From contig CP114561.1 of the NCBI GenBank assembly GCA_028865235.1, forward strand, positions 1,508,001 to 1,572,000: a DNA stretch of 64,000 nt, read 5' to 3'. The DNA is from Candidatus Manganitrophus sp. (GTDB taxonomy: Bacteria > Nitrospirota > Nitrospiria > SBBL01 > Manganitrophaceae). The notes under the pieces are model-generated. The model was not told the DNA's origin, did no database searches, and saw nothing but the letters and a program-made list of their open reading frames with translations. Position numbers and translations under genes: made by a program. Of this stretch, positions 26,228-36,157 are shown piece by piece (position 1 is the stretch's first letter; each line of letters opens with the position of its first letter).

Positions 26228-27187
26228 ATGACAAAACGAATCAAAGCCTATCTTGGATCGATTTTCGGAATTCTCTTTTGCCTTGCCTGGAGCGCGGCCG
26301 CGCCGGCCTATGAGATCGCCCCGGTGGAGAACGGGGGGGTCATCACCGGAAGGGTGGTCTTGAACGGCCCGGCGCCGGAGCCGCGGGTCTTCCCGATGGT
26401 TCTATACGCCTTCGGAGAGTTCTGTAAGAAGATTTCCGATGCGAAGGGACATGTCGTCCTCAAGGAGTTCAACGTCGACCCGACCGGAGGGCTCCAGGAC
26501 GCGGTGATCGCCGTCCAGGATGTGAGCCGGGGGAAGGGATTTCGCTCCAACGAGAATCGGCTCTTTGCGGTGAACTGCATGTTCCACCCGGCGAATACGC
26601 CGGAGGATGAGCAGTTTGAAGTAGACAAAGAGGGGAACCTCGTTCACATCCATCCTCTCGTCAGCGTCATGCGGAACAAATACATGCTCTCCGTCCTCAA
26701 CAAAGATCCGGTGATTCACGACGCGCAGTTTTACCAGAAAGAAACAGGCCGTCGGATCACCCGCTTCCCGATCCCGATCTCCGACAAGGTCCAGAAAGGA
26801 TGGGTCTATCTGGACCAAGGGAAGAACATCGCCCAGATCATTTGCGGCATGCATGAGTATATGCAGACCTGGGCCTGGATCGTCGACAACCCCTATTTCG
26901 ACAAAACGACACGGAGCGGCAGCTATGCGATCGACCGGATCCCGCCCGGAACGTACAAGATTCTCGCCTGGCATCCGCACCTGAAGCCGATCGAGAAGAT
27001 CGTCACCGTGCCCCCCGACGGGCATGTCGAGCTGAATTTTGAATTCGAAGCGAGCGAAGTGGTCCGGCCGATCTATGAGACACAGAAGCAGTTCCGCATC
27101 TCCCCCGGAAGAAACCCAAGCGTCGACCTCCTCGGATGCGAGGGCCCTTTCTGCGTCAAACGCGAGCACGACCATCACACCGACTGA
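26228..27187 (+). CDS. Exported cupredoxin-like regulatory-domain protein
   Basis: 319 residues with a signal peptide (LGSIFGILFCLAWSAAAPAYE). A carboxypeptidase-regulatory-like beta-sandwich (GGVITGRVVLNGPAP) leads into a middle domain with IICGMHEYMQTWAWI, whose Cys/His/Met spacing recalls a cupredoxin copper ligand loop, then YAIDRIPPGTYKILAWHPHL. The C-terminus is His-rich (REHDHHTD). Related proteins are common in Nitrospirota and other metal-respiring bacteria and are thought to handle copper or act in the periplasm; that role is inference. Ribosome site AGAGAAGCG before ATG 26228. Monocistronic, convergent with the GGDEF-EAL gene. Confidence 0.75.
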   Translation: MTKRIKAYLGSIFGILFCLAWSAAAPAYEIAPVENGGVITGRVVLNGPAPEPRVFPMVLYAFGEFCKKISDAKGHVVLKEFNVDPTGGLQDAVIAVQDVSRGKGFRSNENRLFAVNCMFHPANTPEDEQFEVDKEGNLVHIHPLVSVMRNKYMLSVLNKDPVIHDAQFYQKETGRRITRFPIPISDKVQKGWVYLDQGKNIAQIICGMHEYMQTWAWIVDNPYFDKTTRSGSYAIDRIPPGTYKILAWHPHLKPIEKIVTVPPDGHVELNFEFEASEVVRPIYETQKQFRISPGRNPSVDLLGCEGPFCVKREHDHHTD

Positions 27188-27206
27188 GGCGCGCTTTCCC
27201 GGGAAA

Positions 27207-29698
27207 TCAATCGCTCTTCATTCCCCACGGCGATTCAGAAAGCCAGCGGACGACGTCCTCTGCGGGAAGCGGCCGGCTCATATAGTACCCCTGGGCTTCA
27301 TCGCAGCCGAGGGTCGATAACTTCTCCCAGAGGCGCTGGTTCTCCACCCCTTCTGCAACCACCCTCCGACCCAAATTGTGCGCCAGATCAATCGTTGAGC
27401 GAACGATGACCGCATCGTTTTCATCGGTCTCCATCCCGATGACAAACGACTTATCGATCTTGATCTCATCGGCCGGCAGCCGCTTGAGATAAGCCAAAGA
27501 TGAATAACCGGTCCCGAAATCGTCGATCGAAAGCTTCACCCCCATTTGACTCAAGCGGGTCAGTACTTCCATTGCGGCATTCGGATCGGCCATGATCGCA
27601 CTCTCGGTGATCTCCAACGACAGACGGTCCGGAGCCTCCCCCGCGCGCCGAAGCACCTCGGCCACCCGCTCGACCAGCCCAGCCTCTTGAAGATTTCGGG
27701 CCGAGAGGTTTACGGAGATCCTTATCCCCATTCCCGACCGGCGCCACAGCTGGCATTGCCGAAGCGCAGTTTCAAGAACCCACTGGGTCAAGGCTTTGAT
27801 CTGCCCGGTCCGCTCGGCCGGGCCGATGAACTGATCGGGCGGAATGAACCCATATTCCGGGTGTTGCCAGCGCACGAGCGCTTCGACGCCGACGACCTGC
27901 CGGCTCTTCAGATCGATCTTCGGTTGGTAGTGAAGGCGCAACTGATCATGGTCAATCGCATGGCGCAGCTCTCCCATGAGTGCAAGCCGCCGTGGACTGT
28001 GCTGGTCATACTGAGAGTCATAGATCACGCAGTTGCGGCCGGTTTGTTTTGCAGTATACATCGCGACGTCGGCCCGCTGAAGCAGGCTATCCGGATTCCC
28101 GCCGTGTTCCGGGTAGAGCGCCACCCCGATGCTCGCTTCGACCACGATCGGCAGCCCTTCGATCATCAGCGGCGGCTGCAGGGCGCTCTGGATTTTTTGA
28201 ATCACCACATGGATGTCCTCCACCTTGGCCAGCCGGGGGAGCAGGACGGCAAACTCATCCCCGCCCAAGCGCGCGACCAGGTCCGGGGCAAAGAGCAGGC
28301 TCCTCAAACGCGCCCCCACCTGCTGCAGCAGAAGATCGCCCCGATGGTGCCCCAACGTGTCATTGATTTCTTTAAAGCGGTCGAGGTCCATTAGCAGCAG
28401 CGCAAACGGGTTGCCTCGTCCCTCATCGGTCCGAATAACATTCAGCAGACGATCATACAGATGATTGCGGTTCGGGAGCTGCGTCAGCGTGTCATGATAG
28501 GCCATGTGCTGGACCAGCTCCTCGGCCTGCTTCCGCTCCGTGATGTCGATGACAAATCCCTCGATCGCCAGCAGCGCTCCGTCGGATGTGAAGATGCCCC
28601 GTCCCTGATCCCAGACCCATTTCTCTTTTTTATCCACCGTAAGAATGCGGTAGGTCACTTGAAAAGGCCGGTGCGCTTCCAAGGCCGCCTGCGCTTCGTT
28701 CCAAATCGATTCCTGATCGTCCGGGTGGATAACTTGCCGCCCGTACGAGACCCGGCCCTCTGTAAAATCGGTCGGAGGGTAGCCGGTGAGATCGAGCGCA
28801 CCGTCGCTCGAGAATTCCACAGTCCAGTCTTTATCATTACGGCAACGGTAAACCCAACCGGGAAGGTTGCTCATCAACGTTGAGAGGACGCGCTGGCTCT
28901 CCTGCAGCGCCTCTTCGGTCCGCTTCTGCTCGGTGATGTCTTGGGCAATCCCGGTGATCCGGTAAACCTGTCCGGAGGCATCCTTGACCGGAAAAGCCCG
29001 GTCCCGAATCCAGCGAACCGATCCATCGGGCCGGATAATCCGGTACTCCTCATCGTACGTCCCCGATACCTGCCGGGTCATCGCCGCCTTCATCACCCGT
29101 TCCCGATCGTCCGGATGAACCGCGTCGAGAAAAGATTTCGGTTCCTGATAGAGGCTCTCGCAGCTCCGGCCCCAGATCTTCTCATAACCGGGGCTGATAT
29201 AAAGCACCCTGTTTTTATCGGGATCACCCATCCAAAAAACTTCCGTGATATTCTCGGCCAACTGCCGAAACCGCTCCTCACTCTGTCGCAGCTGCTCCTC
29301 GCCCCGTTTGCGCTCCTGCCGCGCCCCGCTCTCGCGCAGCTCCCGCTCGACGATCGGAAGCAGCCGGTTCAAATGATCTTTGGTCAAATAGTCGTTGGCG
29401 CCGACTCTCATCGCTTCGACCGCGGTGTCCTCGCCGAGGGTGCCCGAGACAAAAAGAAATGGGACGTCGAGTCCTTTTCCCTCAACAGCTTCAATGCGGC
29501 GGCCCCGTCGAAGTGAGGCATGGAATAATCGCAGAAGACGATATCCCAGCCCCCGCGATCGATCGCCCGGCTCATCTCCTCGGCGTTGCTCACCCGTTCA
29601 TGCGCCGGCTCGTAGCCGCCGCGCCGCAGCTCGCATAGAAGCAGCGCTGCATCTTCCGCCGAATCTTCGACAATTAAAACACGGAGCGGAATCCCCAT
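27207..29698 (-). CDS. Receiver-PAS-PAS-GGDEF-EAL signalling protein (one frameshift)
   Basis: Begins MGIPLRVLIVEDSAEDAALL (receiver; phospho-Asp in VFCDYSMPHFDG). The frame shifts at 29473-29474, where one more base gives GLDVPFLFVSGTLGEDT and the receiver's end (AMRVGANDYLTKDHL). Two PAS domains with PAC ends follow, then GGDEF (RLGGDEFAVLL, intact diguanylate cyclase signature) and EAL (GVEALVRWQHPEYG, NLSARNLQ, IDDFGTGYSSLAYLK). Both catalytic motifs look intact, so it could make and break c-di-GMP. About 830 residues, cytoplasmic. Third gene of the minus-strand operon that starts with the kinase at 32116. Confidence 0.88.
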
Positions 29699-29804
29699 CT
29701 CAATACCTACCCTCTCATTCAAGGCTGTACGGTCCCGGGTTCGTTCGCGCGGCAGCGGGCCACGCCAAGAACGAACGGCCCGTCCGTCTGCGCGTCCCTG
29801 CCGT

Positions 29805-30260
29805 TCATTTCTGTCTTTTCACGCTCCCCGGCGGCCGCTCGTTGAGCAGCGCCCAGAAAACACCAAGCTGCTTGACCGCTTTGACGAATTCCTGAAAGTT
29901 CACCGGTTTGACGACATAGGCGTTGACCCCCAGCGTGTAACTTTCCGCCAGGTCCGGCTCCTCGCGGGAGGAGGTCAACATCACCACCGGGATCGTTTTC
30001 AGCTTTTCATCCGCTTTAATGGTCCTCAACACCTCCAACCCGTTCACCTTCGGCATCTTGATGTCGAGCAGAATCACCGCCGGATTCCCGGGCGTGCGCA
30101 TCTTAAAGGCCCCGCGAGAATAGAGGTAGTCCAACCCCTCGGCGCCGTCTCGGGCAATGATGACGTCGTTTGCCAGATTGTACTCGGCGAGCGCTTCCAG
30201 GGTCAGCTCCACATCTTCCACATTGTCCTCCACCAGCAGAATGCTCTTGAAATCCCCCAT
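29805..30260 (-). CDS. Rcp1-like single-domain response regulator
   Basis: 151 residues from ATG 30260, preceded by AAGGAGGGG that overlaps the kinase stop. Receiver domain with LLVEDNVEDVELT, phospho-acceptor in ILLDIKMPKVNGLEVL, the Ser/Thr switch in PVVMLTSSREEPD and the Lys of AYVVKPVNF. This is the CheY/Rcp1 type found next to phytochrome-like kinases. It has no output domain, so it probably relays phosphate from the kinase to the downstream receiver-GGDEF-EAL protein, inferred from order alone. Confidence 0.9.
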   Translation of the reverse strand: MGDFKSILLVEDNVEDVELTLEALAEYNLANDVIIARDGAEGLDYLYSRGAFKMRTPGNPAVILLDIKMPKVNGLEVLRTIKADEKLKTIPVVMLTSSREEPDLAESYTLGVNAYVVKPVNFQEFVKAVKQLGVFWALLNERPPGSVKRQK

Positions 30261-30262
30261 CC

Positions 30263-32116
30263 TCACCCCTCCTTTCGATTTGGCAACGAAAAGTAAAATG
30301 CCGCGCCGCGGTCCAATTCCCCCTCCGCCCAGGTCTTCCCCCCATGGCGGTGAATGATCCGCCGGACATTGGCCAACCCGATGCCGGTCCCTTCGAACTC
30401 CTCGGCGCGGTGCAGCCGCTGGAAAACGCCGAAAAGCTTGCCGGCATATCGCGGATCAAACCCCACCCCATTGTCTCGAACAAAAAAAACGCTCTCCTCT
30501 CCTTCCGGCCGGCTGCCGATCTCGATCTCGGCCCGCGCGCGGGTCCGGGTATATTTCACCGCGTTGCCGATCAGATTCGCCCACACCTGCCGCAACATCG
30601 CCGCATCCCCCTCTAAATCGGGCAGGGTGCCGATCGTCCAAGCGATCTGCCGGCTCTGAATCTCCGGCTGCAGATCCCGAATCACCTCCTGGATCAAGGA
30701 TTCGAGGGGAACCCTCCCGATCCGCATCTCCGACTTCGCCATCCGGGAGAAAACCAACAGATCGTCGATCAGACTCCCCATCCGCTTGGAGGCGTTCACG
30801 ATGATCTCGATGTAGCGCTGTCCCTTTGCATCGAGCTGGGTCGCCGCGTGTTCTTTGAGCAGCTCGACAAATCCATTGACATGGCGCAGCGGCGCGCGCA
30901 GGTCGTGCGACACGGAATAGCTGAAGGCTTCCAATTCCTTGTTGGCCGCTTCCATCTGGGAGTTGAGCTTCTTCATCTCTTCTTCTGCCTGCTTGCGTTC
31001 GGTGATGTCTTCCGAAATGCCCAACAGATAGAGCGGCTGTCCCTCTTCATCGTAGAGCGGGATTTTCTGTGTGTGCAAAATCCGCGTGCCGCGGTGCCGG
31101 GTCTGAACCGGCTCTTCCGGAATATCGACGAGGTAGCCCGCCCCGAGCACTTGCCGGTCTTTGGCGATGAATGAATCGGCCTGCTCTTTTGGAAAGAAAT
31201 CATGGTCATTTTTGCCGAGCAGATCTTCTCTGGTGTAGCCGAGCAACACTTCACCCGCTTTGTTGAATCGAACGAACCGGAGCTCTTTGGCTTCCTTGAC
31301 GAAAATCATGTTGGGAATATTCTCAACAATGGAGTCGAGAAAAACCTCCGCCCGCTTCCGCTCCCCGACCTCCTGCTCCAATGACAGCGTCCGCTCTTTC
31401 ACCCTCTGTTCCAGCTCGTCCTGCGTCTTCTGCAGGGCCGCATCCCGCGTTTGGATCTGAGAGAGCATTTCGTTGAAGGTCTCGACCAGCAGGCCGATCT
31501 CGTCCCGGTTTCCGGTGGCGGCCCGCACGGAATAGTCTTTCTCTTCGGAGACGTTCTTTGCAATCCGGGCCAGATCAAGAATCGGGCGGGAAATATTTTC
31601 TTGAAGCGCGGCGGAGACCCGATAGGCCGTCAGCAGAGAAACCGCGAGCACCCCGCCCGCGATGAGGGCGTAACCCTTCAGACGGGCATACATTTCCTGG
31701 AGATCGGATTGGATATAAACGGTGCCGATCCGCTCTCCGTTGGAGAGAATCGGCCGCGACAAAAAAAGAAAGCCCGACTCGAATCGATGGCCTTCCATCC
31801 CCCCCGGAATTCGCTCCGGCATCTCAAAAACCGAAGCCCCGTCGCTCCTCAGATATTTTGCGAAGAGCCGGCCATCGGCCGTATAGATCGCCGCCGAATG
31901 AATGTCGGGCTTGACCCGCAGCGCCCCGACGGTTTCAGCGGCCGACTCCGGATCGTTGAACAGGAGGGCCGAAACCGTATTGATCGCGATGATCTCCGCC
32001 TGCGTGGAGCGATTCCGGACCATGACGCTCCGGAAGGTCACCCATTCATGAGCGATGAAGCCGGCGCTTGCGAGCAGGAGAACCGCCGAACTCACCAGCA
32101 TGCTCATCCGAATCAA
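30263..32116 (-). CDS. Membrane sensor histidine kinase with HAMP and PAS
   Basis: 617 residues. An N-terminal helix (MLVSSAVLLLASAGFIAHEW), a periplasmic loop of about 130 residues with a VGALRVKPDIHSAAIYTADG fold, then a second helix (YALIAGGVLAVSLLTAYRVS) and a HAMP linker. A coiled coil and PAS/PAC (ENIPNMIFVKEAKE; EDITERKQ) follow. HisKA contains YSVSHDLRAPLRHV with the phospho-His, and HATPase has WANLIGNAVKYT and FVRDNGVGFDPRY. The signal is unknown. Inner membrane. First gene of the kinase, Rcp1-like regulator and GGDEF-EAL operon; overlaps the next start. Confidence 0.92.
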   Translation of the reverse strand: MIRMSMLVSSAVLLLASAGFIAHEWVTFRSVMVRNRSTQAEIIAINTVSALLFNDPESAAETVGALRVKPDIHSAAIYTADGRLFAKYLRSDGASVFEMPERIPGGMEGHRFESGFLFLSRPILSNGERIGTVYIQSDLQEMYARLKGYALIAGGVLAVSLLTAYRVSAALQENISRPILDLARIAKNVSEEKDYSVRAATGNRDEIGLLVETFNEMLSQIQTRDAALQKTQDELEQRVKERTLSLEQEVGERKRAEVFLDSIVENIPNMIFVKEAKELRFVRFNKAGEVLLGYTREDLLGKNDHDFFPKEQADSFIAKDRQVLGAGYLVDIPEEPVQTRHRGTRILHTQKIPLYDEEGQPLYLLGISEDITERKQAEEEMKKLNSQMEAANKELEAFSYSVSHDLRAPLRHVNGFVELLKEHAATQLDAKGQRYIEIIVNASKRMGSLIDDLLVFSRMAKSEMRIGRVPLESLIQEVIRDLQPEIQSRQIAWTIGTLPDLEGDAAMLRQVWANLIGNAVKYTRTRARAEIEIGSRPEGEESVFFVRDNGVGFDPRYAGKLFGVFQRLHRAEEFEGTGIGLANVRRIIHRHGGKTWAEGELDRGAAFYFSLPNRKEG

Positions 32117-32554
32117 TTTTTGACGAATTGAGAGATAACGAAAAGGTGTGATCAGGGGTCACCCCATTATAGCGCCGGCCTGTTTCCGGTCCTTGAGCGC
32201 TCTCCCTTCGAGCCGCTGACGAAAAAGGACCGAAGGAAGTGATGCTACCCGTCGCAGTCGGCTGCAGTAGAAAAGGAGGAATGAACCGGTCTATCTAAAA
32301 ATGCATGGAAAAACGTGAACATGATGGCCCTGGGTTCTTGCCACGTTTCAAATCGACCGGCTCTGATCGAGAGGGGAAGATGTCCGTCTCACCGCATTCT
32401 TATGTGATTGAAAGTATTAAAACTATATAAGCGGATAGGGAAATTGTCAATTTCGGTATGTTTACGGAGGAAGACTAAAATCGATCTAGGAATAAACGGA
32501 GACGGAGCAAAACCTTTCCATTCCCAATTTTCGAATCGACCGATGCTTTGATGT
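32117..32554. other. Intergenic gap upstream of the kinase gene
   Basis: 438 bp, AT-rich toward its middle (for example ctatataagcggataggg), with an inverted GGGGT/ACCCC near 32155-32166 about 45 nt before the kinase start. I find no ORF with coding character and no clear promoter. Confidence 0.5.
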
Positions 32555-33061
32555 TTAACTCTGCTTCAGGTCGGGGGGAACACAGGTGCAGCGGTACATG
32601 CCGCCGATCGTCGCGCCGATCAGGTCGTAGAGGTATTCTCTCTCCCCGGGATCGATCCGCCGAAGATACGCCCCCTCCCATTCTTTCAGGTAAACATTTC
32701 GCAGGAAGAGCCGGACCGGCATCTCCGAATCGAACCCCTCCTGCCGCATCGATTGGTTCAGCCACTTCACCACCGCGCCGCGGGTGAGCGATTCGTTTTC
32801 CTGAAGGGCATTATCCGCGTTCGTCAGAATGCGAATAAATCGGTAAAAGTCCTCCGGGTGTTCGTCGAGATATTGGGTCGTCACCATCTCCAACCCCTTC
32901 AGGTTCAGCTTCCGTTCGGGGACCGGGATCTCGTTGTAGTGCGACTCCGGATGGTTTGTGAAGAAAAAGATAAAAAAGAACAAAAACGGAAAAACCAAGA
33001 GCCAAAGAACGGCAAAGCGCGACGGCCCTGCCATCTCTCCTTGCCTCATCACCTGTTCCAC
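32555..33061 (-). CDS. Hypothetical protein with one N-terminal membrane helix
   Basis: 168 residues. A very hydrophobic N-terminal helix (FAVLWLLVFPFLFFFIFFFT) ends in NHPESHYNE. The rest is soluble: VPERKLNLKGLEMVTTQYLD, a helical DFYRFIRILTNADNALQE, and the C-terminus YRCTCVPPDLKQS with two cysteines. The protein is probably anchored to the inner membrane. No family recognised. It is separated from its neighbours by long gaps on both sides, so likely monocistronic. Confidence 0.6.
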   Translation of the reverse strand: MEQVMRQGEMAGPSRFAVLWLLVFPFLFFFIFFFTNHPESHYNEIPVPERKLNLKGLEMVTTQYLDEHPEDFYRFIRILTNADNALQENESLTRGAVVKWLNQSMRQEGFDSEMPVRLFLRNVYLKEWEGAYLRRIDPGEREYLYDLIGATIGGMYRCTCVPPDLKQS

Positions 33062-33415
33062 GTTTCACCTCCCCCGAGGTCGCTGTCCTGAGAAGTCCGG
33101 TGTCGACGGAGGATGACCTGTCGCCCGGACCCTCGGAAAGACCCTCGATCTATGGATGCTTACTGAAAAACAGAGAGTTCTTACCTTTTATTTTACCAAA
33201 TCTTCGAGATTGTCAGGGAGACGCACTTTTTGATTACCAATCAGGAATGACGGATGAGGAATTAAAATATCGTTTTTCTTGTAAGTTTTCTCCGCTTGCA
33301 ACGACATCATACTGAACCACATCAGATGCCGTATAAACACATTGTTTGTTATAGAAAGGCTCTCCGACACAAACCGGGATGCCAATCAAACCAGGACAAG
33401 AATAAGGAGGAGAAG
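33062..33415. other. Intergenic gap, regulatory region for secreted protein
   Basis: 354 bp containing an attcctaatt-type repeat copy (near 33236-33268). The 5' part has a divergent gap structure between two genes on opposite strands. No RNA gene or clear promoter could be assigned. Confidence 0.4.
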
Positions 33416-34029
33416 ATGAAACGAAAATGGATGATCTGGATGCTTTCCGCGCTGATTTCCTTCGGCGGCGCCGTCGCCCTGGCTGAAGAAGGCCACAAGA
33501 TGGGCGAAATGGGAATGACGGCAAAAGGAGGAATCCGTTCCAAATCGAAGGAAGAGCAGATCAAGGTGGCGCTCAGCGCCGCGCCGGCGGAAATTGCAAA
33601 GGACGCGACGGTGAAGGTCTATGGCGCCGACGGTAAATTGATCGAGGTCAGGAAGGGAACCAACGGCTTCGTCTGTTATCCCGATATCAGCAATCTCTCC
33701 GAGCCCGACCCGATCTGCAACGACACCGCCGCCGAGCAATGGTTTAACGATCTTCTCAGCGGAAAGGAGAGACCGACCAATACCTCACCCGGAGTCTCCT
33801 ACATGGCGCAAGGGGGATGGCATTTCGAGAAAGAGGGGACGATTGTCATGGCGGACGGGCCGGGGGCGAAGAAAGTTCAAGAGCCCCCCACTGGATGATC
33901 TTCTGGCCGTTCGATGCAAAGATGACCGGCCTTCCGGTTCACGTGAATCCATTGGGGACCTACATCATGTTCGCCGGAACCCCCTACGCCCACCTCATGG
34001 TCTACCAACACCCGAAGGGGATCCAGTAG
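33416..34029 (+). CDS. Secreted hypothetical protein (one frameshift)
   Basis: ATG 33416 follows AATAAGGAGG. A signal peptide (MIWMLSALISFGGAVALAEE) starts the 204-residue product. The C6 run 33884-33889 lacks one base; adding it gives AKKVQEPPHWMIFWPFDAK and continues with TGLPVHVNPLGTYIMFAGTP to the stop at 34029. Met- and His-containing segments (GHKMGEMGM) after the signal could bind metal, but that is speculative. No family recognised. Exported. Confidence 0.65.
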
Positions 34030-34044
34030 GAAGACATCTGTCCT

Positions 34045-34073
34045 GTAGGGGCGGGTGTCAGATCCGCCCCTAC
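34045..34073. repeat. 29-nt GTAG...CTAC palindrome (REP-like)
   Basis: Starts GTAGGGGCGGG and ends CCGCCCCTAC, in the convergent gap between the secreted protein and DoxX. Same family as 19226. Confidence 0.75.
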
Positions 34074-34457
34074 TTAATTCCGGCCGAGGACGGCGTCGAC
34101 GCTCCAGACCCCCGATCCCTGGGCGGCAATATAGAGAAAGACAAATGCGTAGAGCGCGGCCAGCTCTCCCCGGTTGACGAGGGGAAAGAACGCCTGTGTG
34201 CCGTGCGCCATCCAGTAGGCCGCCGCCATCAGCCCGCTGCAGAGAAACGCCGCCCACCGGGTGAAGAGGCCGATCATCACCAAGAATCCGCCGATGAGCT
34301 CGATCGGACCGGCGATAAAGATCACATGGGCGGCGGGTTCTCCCTGCGGCGGAATCGGAAACCCGAAGAGCTTCTGGGTCCCATGCCACATAAAGAGAAA
34401 ACCGGTGACCATCCGCATCAGGGCATAGGTCTGTGGAGCGAAAGACTTCATGAACAT
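34074..34457 (-). CDS. DoxX-family membrane protein
   Basis: 127 residues, four membrane helices. The start follows GGAGG by eight bases. DoxX signature: helix 1 RMVTGFLFMWHGTQKLFGF, then AGPIELIGGFLVMIGLF, AAFLCSGLMAAAYWMAHG and AALYAFVFLYIAAQGSG. Family members are small inner-membrane proteins, some linked to thiosulfate:quinone oxidoreductase or redox stress, but no doxA or doxD partner lies here. It is 24 nt downstream of the peptidase-like gene on the same strand, so it is likely expressed with it. Confidence 0.88.
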   Translation of the reverse strand: MFMKSFAPQTYALMRMVTGFLFMWHGTQKLFGFPIPPQGEPAAHVIFIAGPIELIGGFLVMIGLFTRWAAFLCSGLMAAAYWMAHGTQAFFPLVNRGELAALYAFVFLYIAAQGSGVWSVDAVLGRN

Positions 34458-34481
34458 CGCCAGATCCTCCAGGAATTTGGG

Positions 34482-35497
34482 TCAATTGATTGTGTATTTC
34501 TCTCCGTCGAACACTTTCTCCCCGTCGATCTCCACCCGCGCCACGGCGGCAAAAACATCGACATGGAATTTTCCGCTCTTCGGAAAACCGGGCTTGGTGT
34601 AGAGGGCGTGTTTTGCGCCGAGGGAGAGGTGGATGCCGAGCATCCGCTCGTAGGCGCCGATGTCGGTCAGCCGCCGCTCCCGCGTCAGGGCGCGGTTCAA
34701 GCCGAAGCCGAGCTCCCGCACCCAGACCTCCCGCTCCGCGGCCCGGATCTGATCCAACACGGCATGAAACCCCTTCGGCGCGTCGGGGGCGGCGACCAGC
34801 ACCCCCCTTCGATCGCGGCGGTGAAGGGGCGGCCGGGAGCGTGGACGGTAAAGTCGGCGTCGCCGAAGGCGAAGATCTTCAAGGCGCCGTTCACGCGGCG
34901 GACCTCCTTCGGCTCGGTGAAGACCTCCCCGATCGGGAACTGTCCCCCGACATTTTTCATCCCGCGGTAATCGCCGATGTTCAGCTTGACCGCTTCGAAG
35001 GGGGAGTCGTAGATTAATTCGGTCCCCTCGCAAATCACGGCGATCCGCGCCGCCCGGTCGATCCGCGCTTTGAGCGCCGGTCCGACCGACCGGTAATAAG
35101 CCGGATCGTACGCCAGGGCGTCGAGGTAGGTGGCAAACTCCGCTTCGGAGATCCGTCCCAGGTGGGGATGCTCGACCACCTTCAACCCCCGATTGAAGAG
35201 CTCCACCCGAAACCGAAATTCATTCAGCCGGAAGCTGGTCGACTGAACCAGCACCACCAGCCCCTTCGCGGGGAGAAGATCGACCGCGGATAAGATCTCT
35301 TTCGCGGTGACCTGATCGAAATTCAACACGGCGGCGTTCGGCAGCGCCGCCCGGTAGGCTTCCGCTAAAAGGCGCGACAAACCGGATTGTTCATCAAAGA
35401 CTAAAAGGGCCGGCGCCTCGGGGGCGCACTCCAAGGCGAGGGTGAGGGTGTCGCGGAGATTTGATTGAGCGCGATCGCGCAGGGAAGAGTCGGTCAT
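34482..35497 (-). CDS. M29-like aminopeptidase-type protein (one frameshift)
   Basis: About 338 residues. The N-terminal half is a Rossmann-like sensor (PALLVFDEQSGLSRLLAEAY). The C-terminal half has GQFPIGEVFTEPKEV and FGLNRALTRERRLTD, then MLGIHLSLGAKHALYTKPGF, which resembles the metal-binding half of M29/leucyl aminopeptidase T proteins (GE, N-P, HLALG pattern). A shift at the C6 run 34802-34807 is repaired by one base to AIEGGVLVAAPDAPKGF. I regard the peptidase call as probable but not proven, because the metal ligands cannot all be placed. Cytoplasmic. Confidence 0.6.
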
Positions 35498-35499
35498 TT

Positions 35500-35770
35500 C
35501 TAGCCGCCCGACTCCTTCCCTGTTTTTTTCTTTTCAAACGCCTCGGCGCACGCGGGACCGCAGAAATAATGGGTCACCCCCCTGCTTCGCCTCCAGCGCC
35601 ACTTTCCTGGAAAGGTAGGTCAGGCAGTTCGGGTCTTGCACCAGCGCATCTCCCGCATCGACCCGCTCGGCGCTTCCCGCCGGCCGACGGTAGAGAAACC
35701 TCCCGAGGAACCGGCCCAACAGAAAGGTCAATAAGGTGATCAGAAGAAGTGTAAAAAGAAGACGAGTCAT
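35500..35770 (-). CDS. Small membrane-anchored YHS-like protein (one frameshift)
   Basis: About 89 residues. An N-terminal helix (LFTLLLITLLTFLLGRFLG) is followed by a soluble tail with two cysteines in DALVQDPNCLTYLSRK and two more in HYFCGPACAEAFEKKK. That Cys pattern recalls YHS or PP0621-type domains, which may bind metal. The C6 run 35577-35582 shifts the frame; with one base fewer (or two more) the tail reads QGGVTHYFCGPAC and the gene stops at TAG 35500, two bases after the start of the peptidase-like gene. Inner membrane; role unknown. Confidence 0.65.
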
Positions 35771-35778
35771 TTGAGATG

Positions 35779-36153
35779 TTATCCTCCCGCGCGTTTAACG
35801 ACATATCCTTTTTTGCCGAGCGCTTCGACCAGGGTGTCGCGGTGGTCCCCTTGGATTTCGATGACCCCCTCTTTCACCGTGCCGCCGCTGCCGCAGGTTT
35901 GCTTCAGCTCCTTGGCGAGGTTCCGGAGGCCTTCCGGATGAAGCGGCACCCCGGTGATCAGGGTGACCCCTTTCCCCTTGCGCCCTTTGGTTTCCCGCGA
36001 CACCCGGACGATGCCGTCTCGTTTGGGAGCCGGCTGTTTTTGCCGGCATCGGCATTTCGCCGCCGGCTCCCCGCAATCGGGGCACATTTTACCATGCTCG
36101 GTGGAGTAGACGATCCCGGAATTCATCTCTGTTTTGGCTTCTCTATCTGCCAT
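35779..36153 (-). CDS. yciH: SUI1/YciH-type translation factor
   Basis: 124 residues from ATG 36153; a longer frame upstream crosses the hicA region and is not used. An N-terminal zinc-ribbon-like pattern (MCPDCGEPAAKCRCRQ) precedes the SUI1 domain: VRVSRETKGRKGKGVTLITG, then LAKELKQTCGSGGTVKEGVI and HRDTLVEALGKKGYVVKR. YciH binds the 30S subunit and influences initiation fidelity, as eIF1 does. The GGT loop (CGSGGT) is intact. Cytoplasmic. Separated from HicA by four bases on the same strand, but unrelated in function. Confidence 0.92.
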   Translation of the reverse strand: MADREAKTEMNSGIVYSTEHGKMCPDCGEPAAKCRCRQKQPAPKRDGIVRVSRETKGRKGKGVTLITGVPLHPEGLRNLAKELKQTCGSGGTVKEGVIEIQGDHRDTLVEALGKKGYVVKRAGG

Positions 36154-36157
36154 ACGA

